From Nocardia transvalensis NBRC 15921 (GTDB lineage: Bacteria > Actinomycetota > Actinomycetes > Mycobacteriales > Mycobacteriaceae): 64,000 nucleotides of DNA. The notes under the pieces were generated by a model. It saw only the letters and a program-made list of their open reading frames with translations. It was not told the DNA's origin and searched no databases. Where the stretch lies: positions 124,001 to 188,000 of the forward strand of contig NZ_BAGL01000052.1 of the NCBI RefSeq assembly GCF_000308875.1, in the 5' to 3' direction. The translations under genes and the position numbers were made by a program. This document shows, piece after piece, positions 35,636 through 42,436 of the stretch; within the stretch, counting starts at the first letter, position 1; the number at the start of each line of letters is the position of its first letter.

Positions 35636-36298
35636 TCAGACGAGGGGCGTCATGAACGACCAGAGCCGGTTCTCGCAGCTGACGGTGTCGAATCCCGCGG
35701 TCCTCGGCGAGTGCAGCCCGAACCGCGGCGACACCCGGTGCAGCCAGATCACGCCGTCCCCGGCGGTGACCTCGCCGTGCTGCACCACACCGTCCGGATC
35801 GCGGTCGAGCCGGCCGGCTTCGAAGCCGAAGACCTCGGTCAGGAATGTGTGCGCCGCTTCGATATCGGCGTACACGAGCGTCGGGATCCGCCGCCGCACC
35901 TTTGTATCCAGCATGACCATGTCCTCCAATGTGTCCAGTAGTTCCCGGGATCGGATCTCGCGCCGGTCACCGGCGGCGTTCACCATGACGGTGAGCCGTT
36001 GCCGCAGGCGGTGCCCGACCGCGAGCTGCCCGTCGAGCTGTTCGATGTGCCTGCCCATCGCCGACCGCAGATCCCAGGCCGGATCGTCCAGCGCGGAGGC
36101 GATCTCGTCCAGCCGCAAACCGAGCTTGCGGAGCAGGGTGATCCGGTACAGCCGCTCGATATCGGCGGTCGAGTACAGCCGGTGCCCGGCGCTGGTGCGA
36201 CCCGACGGCGCCAGCAATCCGATCTCGTCGTAGTAGTGCAGCGTGCGCACCGTCAGCCCGGTGGACCGAGCCAGCTCACCGACCTTGGTTCCCGCCAT
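35636..36298 (-). CDS. MerR-family regulator fused to a shortened VOC domain
   Basis: A 220-residue protein with an N-terminal MerR helix-turn-helix (KVGELARSTGLTVRTLHYYDEIGLLAPSGRTSAGHRLY), a coiled dimer helix to about residue 120, and a C-terminal VOC (glyoxalase/bleomycin-resistance) part as ligand sensor. The VOC part begins normally (VRRRIPTLVYADIEAAHTFL) but passes from SPRFGLHSPRTAGFDT straight to RLWSFMTPL. About 40 residues usually present between these points are missing in frame, which would remove the second half of the fold. ATG at 36298 follows a MerR-type promoter; a GTG nine bases upstream is in frame. It is convergent with espG, 11 bases apart. Confidence 0.85.
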   Translation of the reverse strand: MAGTKVGELARSTGLTVRTLHYYDEIGLLAPSGRTSAGHRLYSTADIERLYRITLLRKLGLRLDEIASALDDPAWDLRSAMGRHIEQLDGQLAVGHRLRQRLTVMVNAAGDRREIRSRELLDTLEDMVMLDTKVRRRIPTLVYADIEAAHTFLTEVFGFEAGRLDRDPDGVVQHGEVTAGDGVIWLHRVSPRFGLHSPRTAGFDTVSCENRLWSFMTPLV

Positions 36299-36305
36299 GA
36301 CGCCC

Positions 36306-36336
36306 ACGGTAGAACCTCACGCCGCGTGAGGAGCAA
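36306..36336 (-). promoter_or_regulatory. MerR-type promoter with 19-base spacer and operator
   Basis: On the minus strand TTGCTC (36331-36336) and TACCGT (36306-36311) are 19 bases apart, the long spacer typical of promoters twisted open by MerR proteins. The spacer holds the palindrome CCTCACG-CCG-CGTGAGG (36315-36331). The -10 box ends seven bases before the ATG at 36298. This is very likely the self-regulated promoter of the MerR-VOC gene. Confidence 0.8.
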
Positions 36337-36348
36337 GGGCTGGTCGTG

Positions 36349-37140
36349 TCAGAGGAGGTTCAGTGCGAGGGCGAGTGTGCCGAGGGTCGCCAGGATGGTT
36401 GCCGAGCCGACGTGCATTCCGATCGAGATCCGGATGTCCCGGTGCCGCCAGGCGAGCCAGTATCCGGGGAATGTGAAGAGCACGCGGGAGACGAATGCCC
36501 ACGGTGACCAGAGGTGGTACAGCGAGAACAGGACCGTGTTGAGCACGGGCGCCCGGCGGCCGAGGTGGGCGATGCGCGGCAGGAGGAAGCCGCGGAAGTA
36601 CAGCTCCTCGATGAGCGGAAGTGCGAATCCGGTCAGTGGCAGGCAGGTCAGCATGGTGGTGAGCGTGGTGGCGTGCGAGTACCCGTGCAGGTAGGCGTTG
36701 GTGCCGTTGCTGCCGGCGTCGGCGTAGGGGAGCCAGGTGAACAGGTGGTCGAGGAAAAATGTGTTCACCGGCGCCAGTGCGTAGCCCAGGATGATCATCC
36801 ACAGGATGAGCGGGACGACCATCGCCACCAATCTCCGGCGTGCGACCGGCCTGCCGGTGTAGTGCAGCACGCCGTGGAGCGCGGGGCGGCCGTTGCGGCG
36901 GTAGCCCAGCCACAGCAGACCCGCCAGGATCGGCAGGAGAACCGTGCACAGGGCGACGGCCCAGCCGGCGAAGTGCGGATAGCCGATGGCGTCGGCGAAC
37001 GGTTCGCCGATGAGCAGGTAGGCGGCGACGATCAGCGCACCGGGAGCAAGGTGCAACAGGACCGACAGCGGCACGGAGTGACGATCACTCAGCAGCCGTT
37101 CGGCCAACCGGTTCGATCGTGTGTCTACGGAAGCGGGCAT
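36349..37140 (-). CDS. CPBP-family intramembrane metalloprotease
   Basis: A 263-residue membrane protein with about seven helices and the CPBP (Abi/CaaX protease-like) motifs: EELYFRGFLLPR (EExxxR) near residue 190, FSLYHLW (FxxxH) near 222, and a third motif GMHVGSATI with the last His near 250. Bacterial members cut or handle prenylated or antimicrobial peptides at the membrane; several give self-protection. No peptide toxin gene is seen beside it. ATG at 37140 has GAGG about 10 bases upstream. It lies 73 bases from the alpha/beta hydrolase gene on the same strand and may be co-transcribed. Confidence 0.9.
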   Translation of the reverse strand: MPASVDTRSNRLAERLLSDRHSVPLSVLLHLAPGALIVAAYLLIGEPFADAIGYPHFAGWAVALCTVLLPILAGLLWLGYRRNGRPALHGVLHYTGRPVARRRLVAMVVPLILWMIILGYALAPVNTFFLDHLFTWLPYADAGSNGTNAYLHGYSHATTLTTMLTCLPLTGFALPLIEELYFRGFLLPRIAHLGRRAPVLNTVLFSLYHLWSPWAFVSRVLFTFPGYWLAWRHRDIRISIGMHVGSATILATLGTLALALNLL

Positions 37141-37213
37141 GACCGGATTCCTCGTACTGGTGGAATGTGGACAGATGCGGATGCCGTTGCGCGGGAAGGG
37201 CTTCCGCGTCGCC

Positions 37214-38020
37214 TCAGCGCGCCTCGTCATCGAGGAGAGCGGCGACCTCGCGGACCGCGTCGGCGACGGCGGGGGAATCGTTGCGCAGGATCTTGCCGTG
37301 ATCGCTGGCGACCCGCGCGCTGATCTTCAGGTTCGGGTTCCGCGCCAGGTACGGGTCGAGGGTGCGGCGCATCTGCTCCAGCTCGCCGCCCTTGTCGTAG
37401 ACGGTCTCGGCCGAGGCGGCCACGTATCGGACCGGGAGGGCAGCGCGGTCGAGGAGGGGGCCGAGGGCGGCGTGCAGCGCGTGGGCCTCGATCTGGATCT
37501 CGGCGTGCTGGTCGGCGCTCATCCGCGCGGCTAGGCCCAACGGGGCGACCAGCGGCAGCAGCGGCCGCATCCGGCGGAACGTCTTCCGCAGTCGCTCCCG
37601 GCCCGCCTCGTCGGTCCAGCCGGACGGGTACGGGCCGTCGACCCCGACCACGCCCAGCGCCCGATCCGGGTGACGGTCGGCCCAGTAGACCCCCAGCAGC
37701 GCGCCGTAGGACCAGCCGACCAGCAGCGGCTGGTGCACGCCACGTGCGGCGAGAACCGCATCGATATCTCGCAGGCAGGCCTCGAACGAGTAGTCCGCGG
37801 ATCGCTTCGACCTACCGCGAGCCCGCTCGTCGAACGTGATGTGCCGATAGCCGGGGCCGAGGTCGGCGATCACGCGCCGCCAATGCCGTTGGCTGGCATA
37901 CGATCCGTTCAGATAGACGATCGGCCGGCCGGAACCGCCGGTGTCGGTCACGGCCAGCGCGGTGTCGTCCACCGGCACGGTGCCGATCCAGGTCGAGGTC
38001 GAAGTAGCGTTGTCGGACAT
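37214..38020 (-). CDS. Alpha/beta-fold hydrolase
   Basis: A 268-residue hydrolase. The oxyanion region is VYLNGSYASQRHW near residue 40; an arginine-rich FDERARGRSKR loop replaces the more usual DxRGxGxS; the nucleophile is Ser in LVGWSYGALLG near residue 105; the catalytic His is in ASDHGKILRND near residue 245. Substrate unknown; esterase, lactonase or epoxide-hydrolase-like actions are all possible. ATG at 38020 has the ribosome site GGAAGGA. Its upstream region holds an inverted repeat and four phased heptamers, so its expression is likely under tight control. Confidence 0.9.
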   Translation of the reverse strand: MSDNATSTSTWIGTVPVDDTALAVTDTGGSGRPIVYLNGSYASQRHWRRVIADLGPGYRHITFDERARGRSKRSADYSFEACLRDIDAVLAARGVHQPLLVGWSYGALLGVYWADRHPDRALGVVGVDGPYPSGWTDEAGRERLRKTFRRMRPLLPLVAPLGLAARMSADQHAEIQIEAHALHAALGPLLDRAALPVRYVAASAETVYDKGGELEQMRRTLDPYLARNPNLKISARVASDHGKILRNDSPAVADAVREVAALLDDEAR

Positions 38021-38039
38021 CGTTTTTCCTTCCGAAGAG

Positions 38040-38053
38040 GTGTTGTCCAACAC
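38040..38053. promoter_or_regulatory. Inverted repeat near the hydrolase start
   Basis: GTGTTG-TC-CAACAC is a 14-base inverted repeat 20 bases upstream of the hydrolase start codon. It lies between the ribosome site and the heptamer array. A repressor site or leader hairpin is possible. Confidence 0.45.
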
Positions 38054-38066
38054 TCTCGCCAACTCG

Positions 38067-38105
38067 GCTGATACGGACCTGACATGTCGCTGACATAGCC
38101 TGACA
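38067..38105 (-). promoter_or_regulatory. Four helically phased heptamer repeats before the hydrolase gene
   Basis: Read on the minus strand, TGTCAGG (38099-38105), TGTCAGC (38089-38095), TGTCAGG (38078-38084) and TATCAGC (38067-38073) are direct repeats with 10, 11 and 11 bases from start to start. Direct heptamers at about one helical turn are the binding pattern of OmpR-like winged-helix activators, including SARP regulators. They lie 47-85 bases before the start of the hydrolase gene. No SARP or OmpR gene lies next to them. Confidence 0.65.
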
Positions 38106-38168
38106 CGAGAGTTTCGGCCTGGTCAGGCCCCCGACGACGAACACCGACGGGCAGCTGACCGACGCTCG

Positions 38169-38252
38169 GCTACCGCGCTGGGCGGTCTCGACAGTTGCTA
38201 CCGCGCTGGGCGGTCTCGACAGTTGCTACCGCGCTCGGCGGTCCCGGCGGTT
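38169..38252. repeat. Three tandem 28-base repeats
   Basis: Units at 38169-38196, 38197-38224 and 38225-38252. The first two are identical and the third differs at four bases. Each contains ACCGC-GCTGG-GCGGT (or the variant ACCGC-GCTCG-GCGGT), a hairpin with a five-base stem. The array ends exactly at the stop codon of the XRE gene, whose terminal GCTA is the start of a fourth unit. It sits between two minus-strand genes and may act in termination or RNA stability. There are no spacers, so it is not a CRISPR. Confidence 0.85.
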
Positions 38253-38253
38253 G

Positions 38254-38517
38254 CTAGGCCGTTTCGGCCAGGACCGCGGACTGCCACACGTCGGCGAGAT
38301 CCTGGAGCGGGATGTCCAACGCCCGGCTCAGGCCGACCACCGTGCCGAACGCGGGGCTCGGCAGGCGCCCGGACTCGATCTTGCGGAGAGTCTCCGGGGA
38401 GATGCCCGCCGCGCGCGCCACTACCACCGGGTCCCGTCCCGCGCGGGCGTCGCGCAGGTACGTGCCGAGGCGGCGACCGGCCTCGACCTGGGCGGGAGTG
38501 AGGGGCAGGCGAACCAT
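38254..38517 (-). CDS. XRE-family helix-turn-helix regulator
   Basis: An 87-residue Cro/CI-type protein that is little more than a helix-turn-helix: GTYLRDARAGRDPVVVARAAGISPETLRKIESGRLPSPAFGTVVGLSRAL, with a short C-terminal dimer helix (DLADVWQSAVL). ATG at 38517. It is divergent from the methionine aminopeptidase gene, and two near-identical palindromes fill the 75-base gap. The simplest model is that it represses both itself and the aminopeptidase gene. Confidence 0.88.
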   Translation of the reverse strand: MVRLPLTPAQVEAGRRLGTYLRDARAGRDPVVVARAAGISPETLRKIESGRLPSPAFGTVVGLSRALDIPLQDLADVWQSAVLAETA

Positions 38518-38534
38518 GCGGCCAGGCTACGGCT

Positions 38535-38578
38535 GGTATTCAAATACCGCAAGCGCTATGGTCGGTATTTAAATACCG
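38535..38578. promoter_or_regulatory. Paired operators between XRE and methionine aminopeptidase genes
   Basis: Site 1 is GGTATT-CA-AATACC (38535-38548). Site 2 is the perfect palindrome CGGTATTTAAATACCG (38563-38578). Their centres are 29 bases apart, close to three helical turns, so two dimers could bind the same face of the DNA. Being AT-rich in a GC-rich genome, they also overlap the likely -10 regions. The XRE protein encoded next to them is the natural ligand. Confidence 0.8.
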
Positions 38579-38592
38579 ATGAAAGGACGCAC

Positions 38593-39360
38593 GTGGTAGA
38601 ACTCAAGACCCCCGCCGAGATCGAGCGCATGCGCGTGACCGGGCAGTTCGTCGCCGAGACCCTGGCGGACCTGCGCGAGCGCGCGCGGGTGGGAGTCAAC
38701 CTGCTCGACCTGGAACTGCACGTTCGCCGGCGCATCGAGGAACGCGGCGCGGTCTCCTGCTACTGGGACTATTCGCCGTCGTTCGGCCGCGGCCCGTTCC
38801 GCAACACCATCTGCCTGTCGGTGAACGACGCTGTCCTGCACGGACTTCCGTTCGACTACGCGCTGTGCGACGGCGACGTGCTCACCATGGATCTGGCCGT
38901 GAGCATCGATGGCTGGGTGGCCGATTCGGCGGTGACCACCATCGTCGGCAACGCCGACGACCGCGACCTGCGGCTGGTCCGCGCCACCGAGGAGGCCCTG
39001 GCCGCCGCGATCGAGACGGCGCTCCCGGGCAACCGCATCGGCGACATCTCGGCGGCCATCGCCGAGGTCGCGCACGGGTACGGCTATCCGATCAATACCG
39101 AATTCGGCGGCCACGGCCTGGGCCGGACCATGCACGAGGATCCGCACGTGGCCAACGACGGGCGCCCCGGCCGGGGCATGGTCCTGCGCCCGGGTCTCAC
39201 GCTCGCTCTGGAACCGTGGTTCGCCGCCGGCACCGACCGCATCGTGACCGATCCGGACGGGTGGACCCTGCGCTCGGCCGACGGCTCCCGCACCGCCCAC
39301 TCCGAGCACACGATCGCCGTCACCGACGACGGCCCCCGGATCCTGACCCTGGCCGCCTGA
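38593..39360 (+). CDS. map: Methionine aminopeptidase, type I
   Basis: A 255-residue MetAP, which removes the N-terminal Met from new proteins. Metal ligands are visible: Asp in TMDLAVSIDGWVADSAVT (two Asp), His in FGGHGLGRTMHEDPHVAN, Glu in LALEPWF and the last Glu in HSEHTIAVT. The catalytic His is in AVLHGLPFD. The N-terminus is MVELKTPAEIERMRVTG, and GTG at 38593 has AAGGA before it. Lacking an SH3-type zinc extension, it is not the ribosome-associated long form. Control by a neighbouring XRE protein and the accessory setting suggest a second, regulated copy rather than the housekeeping one beside adk/secY. Confidence 0.92.
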   Translation: MVELKTPAEIERMRVTGQFVAETLADLRERARVGVNLLDLELHVRRRIEERGAVSCYWDYSPSFGRGPFRNTICLSVNDAVLHGLPFDYALCDGDVLTMDLAVSIDGWVADSAVTTIVGNADDRDLRLVRATEEALAAAIETALPGNRIGDISAAIAEVAHGYGYPINTEFGGHGLGRTMHEDPHVANDGRPGRGMVLRPGLTLALEPWFAAGTDRIVTDPDGWTLRSADGSRTAHSEHTIAVTDDGPRILTLAA

Positions 39361-39366
39361 GCCCTA

Positions 39367-40062
39367 TCACGCCTCCCCGCCGCCCGGGAACTCGCCGCCG
39401 ATACCGTCGAGGTCCGCCCGCGACAGTCCGAGTGCGGCGAGTTCCCGGCGGCACTCGCTCGCCCGCCCGGAATCCCCTGCGACGTCGCGCATTTCGGCCA
39501 GCATGGCCAGTGCCCGGCCACGCTCGAGCGGCGGCGCGGTGCCCGCGAACCGGCGCAGGCCCACCTCCAGCACCTTGGCGGCGGCCCGCTCGTCGGTCTT
39601 GAAATCGCGCAGGATCCGCGCGTTGTCGATCACCCGCGCCAGCCCCTCGAGGTCGCGCGAACCGCCGTATTCGACCTCGGGTTCGTCGCGCTGGATGTAG
39701 ATGATCGAGTTCCCGGCCGGGTCGACGACCGTGAATCGCGACTGCCCGGGCCGGAACCGGGTGATCCGCGGCGCCCCGCGCGCGGGAACGCGGCTGTAGC
39801 GCTCGCGCAGCCCGTCGCTGAACGCCCGATGCAACTCCGCGGCGTCATCGATCATCACCAGGCAGCCGACGTACGCCTCTTCCGCGCTGCCGCCACCCTT
39901 CGGCATCGGCCCGAAATGCACCTCGCAGCCGTCGCGCTGCACGACGCCGTAGGTGTAGGGCCGGGTCTGCTCGTAGGTCACCTTGTAACCCAGCGCCCGG
40001 TAGAAGTCGAGCGTGACCGGCAGGTCACCGCTCCAGAGCACCGGAATCGAGGTGGAACTCAT
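39367..40062 (-). CDS. VOC-family protein with C-terminal helical extension
   Basis: A 231-residue protein. Residues 1-125 form a bleomycin-resistance-like VOC domain (IPVLWSGDLPVTLDFYRALGYKVTYEQ ... FTVVDPAGNSIIYIQRDEP). The remaining 100 residues are helical and look like one or two TPR-type repeats (ERGRALAMLAEMRDVAGDSGRASECRREL). Such proteins often bind and sequester a drug. ATG at 40062 has AAGGGGA before it. It diverges from a padR gene, and the two share a pair of TCAAATTTGA sites, so PadR probably represses it. Confidence 0.87.
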   Translation of the reverse strand: MSSTSIPVLWSGDLPVTLDFYRALGYKVTYEQTRPYTYGVVQRDGCEVHFGPMPKGGGSAEEAYVGCLVMIDDAAELHRAFSDGLRERYSRVPARGAPRITRFRPGQSRFTVVDPAGNSIIYIQRDEPEVEYGGSRDLEGLARVIDNARILRDFKTDERAAAKVLEVGLRRFAGTAPPLERGRALAMLAEMRDVAGDSGRASECRRELAALGLSRADLDGIGGEFPGGGEA

Positions 40063-40081
40063 GCATTCCCCTTGGCTAGGT

Positions 40082-40137
40082 AATCAAATTTGACTAGCCG
40101 ACGGTAAGCCGGTTGGCGGCGGAAGTCAAATTTGACT
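40082..40137. promoter_or_regulatory. Two PadR operators between the VOC and padR genes
   Basis: TCAAATTTGACTAGC occurs twice, at 40084-40098 and 40126-40140. The second site is the perfect palindrome AGTCAAATTTGACT (40124-40137), and the first is AATCAAATTTGACT (40082-40095). The sites are 42 bases apart, four helical turns, one close to each start codon. They are very likely bound by the PadR protein encoded at 40175. Confidence 0.8.
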
Positions 40138-40174
40138 AGCATGATCGAACACCCTCGGCCAGCGAAGGAGACCC

Positions 40175-40759
40175 GTGTCCGCCGTACGCCTGCTCGTACT
40201 GGGAGTGATCCGGATGCGGCAGCCCACCTACGGCTACGCCGTGCGCCAGGAGCTGCTGTCCTGGCGCGCCGAGACGTGGACCAATGTCAAACCGGGTTCG
40301 ATCTACCACGCCCTCAAGCAGCTCACCGCCGACGACGCGCTGCGCGCGGTACGCACCGAGGACAGCAGCCAGGGACCGGGCCGCACTCTCTACGAACTCA
40401 CCCCTGCGGGCGAATCGGAATTCCTCGCGCGCTTGCGATCGGCGCTGACGAGTGTCGATATGGAGGAACTCGGCGCCGGCATCGCCTTCATGGACGCGCT
40501 GCCGCGCCGCGAGGTGATCGATCTGCTGACCGAGCAGCGCCGCGCCGCCGCCGGCGTCCGCGACGATCTGATCGCCATGGCGCCCGACTTCCCGGGCCGC
40601 CACGACGCGCCGCACTCGCGCGACCTGCTCGACCTGTGGAGCGGCGTCTTCGATAACTTCACCGGCTGGACCGCCCGCCTCCTGGACCGCCTGGCGGCCG
40701 GCGAGTATCGCATGGCCGACGACCGCCCGCGCGATGCCGATCCGGACCGCCGCGGATAG
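40175..40759 (+). CDS. PadR-family regulator (long form)
   Basis: A 194-residue PadR/Vir-type repressor. The winged helix covers residues 1-85 (LVLGVIRMRQPTYGYAVRQELLSW...GSIYHALKQLTADDALRAV with the wing GPGRTLYELT). The C-terminal Vir-like helical domain gives the dimer. GTG at 40175 has GAAGGAGA before it. It probably controls itself and the divergent VOC gene through the two TCAAATTTGA sites; release by a phenolic or drug ligand is typical of the family. Confidence 0.92.
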   Translation: MSAVRLLVLGVIRMRQPTYGYAVRQELLSWRAETWTNVKPGSIYHALKQLTADDALRAVRTEDSSQGPGRTLYELTPAGESEFLARLRSALTSVDMEELGAGIAFMDALPRREVIDLLTEQRRAAAGVRDDLIAMAPDFPGRHDAPHSRDLLDLWSGVFDNFTGWTARLLDRLAAGEYRMADDRPRDADPDRRG

Positions 40760-40769
40760 GCTGCCGGAT

Positions 40770-41153
40770 GTGGACAATCCCTTCGGTGACGCCGGCACCG
40801 CGAATTACGTTCTGCTGACCACGTTCCGCAAGGACGGCACCCCGGTCGGGACGCCGCTGTGGGCCGCGCTCGGCGACGGCAAACTCTACGTCTGGACGGT
40901 CACCGACAGCTGGAAGGTCAAGCGGATCCGCCGCGATCCCAAGGTGACGGTGCAGCCGTGCAGCGTCAACGGCACCCCGCAGGGCGAGGTCGTGGAGGGC
41001 ACCGCCCGCATCCTCGACGACGCGGGCAGCGATCGCGTGCGCGGCCTGATCAAGCGGAAGTATCCGGTGCAGGGGTGGCTGATCGTCACCGGCAGCGTCC
41101 TGCGCCGGGGCAAGCGCGGCACCGTCGGCATCGAGATCACCGCCGATAGCTGA
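40770..41153 (+). CDS. F420/flavin split-barrel oxidoreductase (PPOX class)
   Basis: A 127-residue split-barrel protein of the pyridoxamine-oxidase/F420-dependent reductase class: YVLLTTFRKDGTPVGTPLWAAL at the N-terminus, then KVKRIRRDPKVTVQPC for cofactor phosphate contact. Mycobacteriales make F420, so an F420H2-dependent reductase is likely; the substrate is unknown. GTG at 40770 lies seven bases after a TAGGCT box (40757-40762), a leaderless start ten bases behind padR. It is convergent with a close paralogue at 41190; the two share WKVKRIRRDPKVT. Confidence 0.88.
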   Translation: MDNPFGDAGTANYVLLTTFRKDGTPVGTPLWAALGDGKLYVWTVTDSWKVKRIRRDPKVTVQPCSVNGTPQGEVVEGTARILDDAGSDRVRGLIKRKYPVQGWLIVTGSVLRRGKRGTVGIEITADS

Positions 41154-41189
41154 CACGCGAAACACGCACGCGCCCAGCCTCTTCGGTCC

Positions 41190-41579
41190 CTAGGCGGTCG
41201 GGGCCTGCTGCGCGATCGACAGCCCGACCGACCGATCCTTGCCCAGGAACAGCTTGTGCCCCTGGATGGCGAGGGTGCCGATCACCCCGTACTTGCGCCC
41301 GACCAGACCGCGGACCCGGTCGGTACCGGCGTCGTCGAGCACCTCGGCCGTGCCGGTCAGGATCTCCTCGCCCCGCACGCGCCCGCGGTTGTCGCACGCC
41401 TGCAGGGTGACCTTGGGATCGCGGCGGATCCGTTTCACCTTCCAGGTCTTGGGGTTGGTCCACACCACGATGCGGTCGCCGTCGGGCGCCACCCACACCG
41501 GCGTGCCGACCGCGGTGCCGTCCTTCTTGTACGTCGTGAGTAGCGCGTATTTGGCTCGCGCGAGATCGTTCCAGGTCAT
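41190..41579 (-). CDS. F420/flavin split-barrel oxidoreductase (PPOX class), paralogue
   Basis: A 129-residue split-barrel protein closely related to the one at 40770. YALLTTYKKDGTAVGTPVWVAPDGD is followed by TWKVKRIRRDPKVTLQACDNRG and VLDDAGTDRVRGLVGRKYG. The two genes face each other 36 bases apart and probably arose by duplication with inversion. The partner nearer the cobalamin genes may correspond to M. tuberculosis Rv2061c, which neighbours cobN there. Confidence 0.9.
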   Translation of the reverse strand: MTWNDLARAKYALLTTYKKDGTAVGTPVWVAPDGDRIVVWTNPKTWKVKRIRRDPKVTLQACDNRGRVRGEEILTGTAEVLDDAGTDRVRGLVGRKYGVIGTLAIQGHKLFLGKDRSVGLSIAQQAPTA

Positions 41580-41666
41580 GGGGCCAACAGTACGGCGAGG
41601 CGCCCCGCGGCACATCCGCCCCGGGGCGCACGGGTCCCTACGCCCGGCGGCGTAGGGGCGACTCCG

Positions 41667-42206
41667 TCACGGCTGGTTGGCGCCGATGGCTCCGCCGATG
41701 AGACCGCCGACGACGCAGCCGAGGATCGCGCCGACACCGAAGAACCAGATGCCGACCACGATCCCGATCACGCAGCCGAGCGCCGCGCCACCGATGATCT
41801 GGCCCTCGCTGCCGATCTGCTTCAGCGCCTGGGTCTGCGGCGTGGGCGCGCTGATGTCCGCCGCGTTGTCGGGGCGCACCGTCAATGTCGTTGCGGCGGC
41901 GTCGATTTCCGGTGTCACGTGCACCGTCCGGCCCGCCGCCTGGTACACCAGCGGCACCGTGCCGACCTGCGCGCCGTCGGGCGCGAAGACCGCGACGGCG
42001 TCCGGCGTGACCTCGAACCGTCCGGCCGCCAGGGTGGTGGTGACGGCGGAGTGGTCGTCGGCCATCGTCGTGGTGTAGGCGACGCCCTGGTCGGCCCCGC
42101 TCAGCGACGGCCCGGTGATACCGGCTTCACCGTGGGCGGTGGCGGCGGCGATTCCCAGAGCGGCGACGGAGACGGCGGCGGTGGCAGCGAATCTGGCAAT
42201 TCTCAT
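41667..42206 (-). CDS. Secreted or membrane-tethered Nocardia-type protein
   Basis: A 179-residue protein with an N-terminal signal peptide (MRIARFAATAAVSVAALGIAAATA). A beta-rich middle follows (VAYTTTMADDHSAVTTTLAAGRFEVTPDAVAVFAPDG), and the C-terminus is very hydrophobic and Gly-rich (about residues 132-178) with two Cys in membrane-like segments. Many Nocardia genomes carry several such proteins, but I know no function. ATG at 42206 has AGGAATTG before it. A 16-base perfect palindrome lies 111 bases upstream. The 230 bases up to cobN hold no gene. Confidence 0.75.
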   Translation of the reverse strand: MRIARFAATAAVSVAALGIAAATAHGEAGITGPSLSGADQGVAYTTTMADDHSAVTTTLAAGRFEVTPDAVAVFAPDGAQVGTVPLVYQAAGRTVHVTPEIDAAATTLTVRPDNAADISAPTPQTQALKQIGSEGQIIGGAALGCVIGIVVGIWFFGVGAILGCVVGGLIGGAIGANQP

Positions 42207-42316
42207 GATCAATTCCTGTGCCTGGAGAATCCGTTCGCGAACGGCCTCGCGACAATCCGAGCAGCATCGGACAATCGACCGTTCCACGAACCTGATTCGG
42301 GGTCGAATTGTGCTTC

Positions 42317-42332
42317 CGGATAACGTTATCCG
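42317..42332. promoter_or_regulatory. 16-base perfect palindrome
   Basis: CGGATAACGTTATCCG reads the same on both strands. It stands 111 bases upstream of the secreted-protein gene at 42206 and about 105 bases from the cobN stop. Its length makes chance unlikely in this GC-rich setting; TetR-, LacI- or GntR-type proteins bind such sites. Confidence 0.55.
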
Positions 42333-42436
42333 CCGGTCCGGCGCTGGACTGGACCGGACGGTCGTCGCGACATTCTCATGGTGCTCTCAGGACAGGCGCG
42401 GACCAAGCCCAAGCTTTTATGGGGCAGGCGAATTCG

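Noticed and set aside
38169..38252. Short regular repeats as a possible CRISPR array
   Set aside because: The units are directly head to tail with no spacers, and no cas gene is present.
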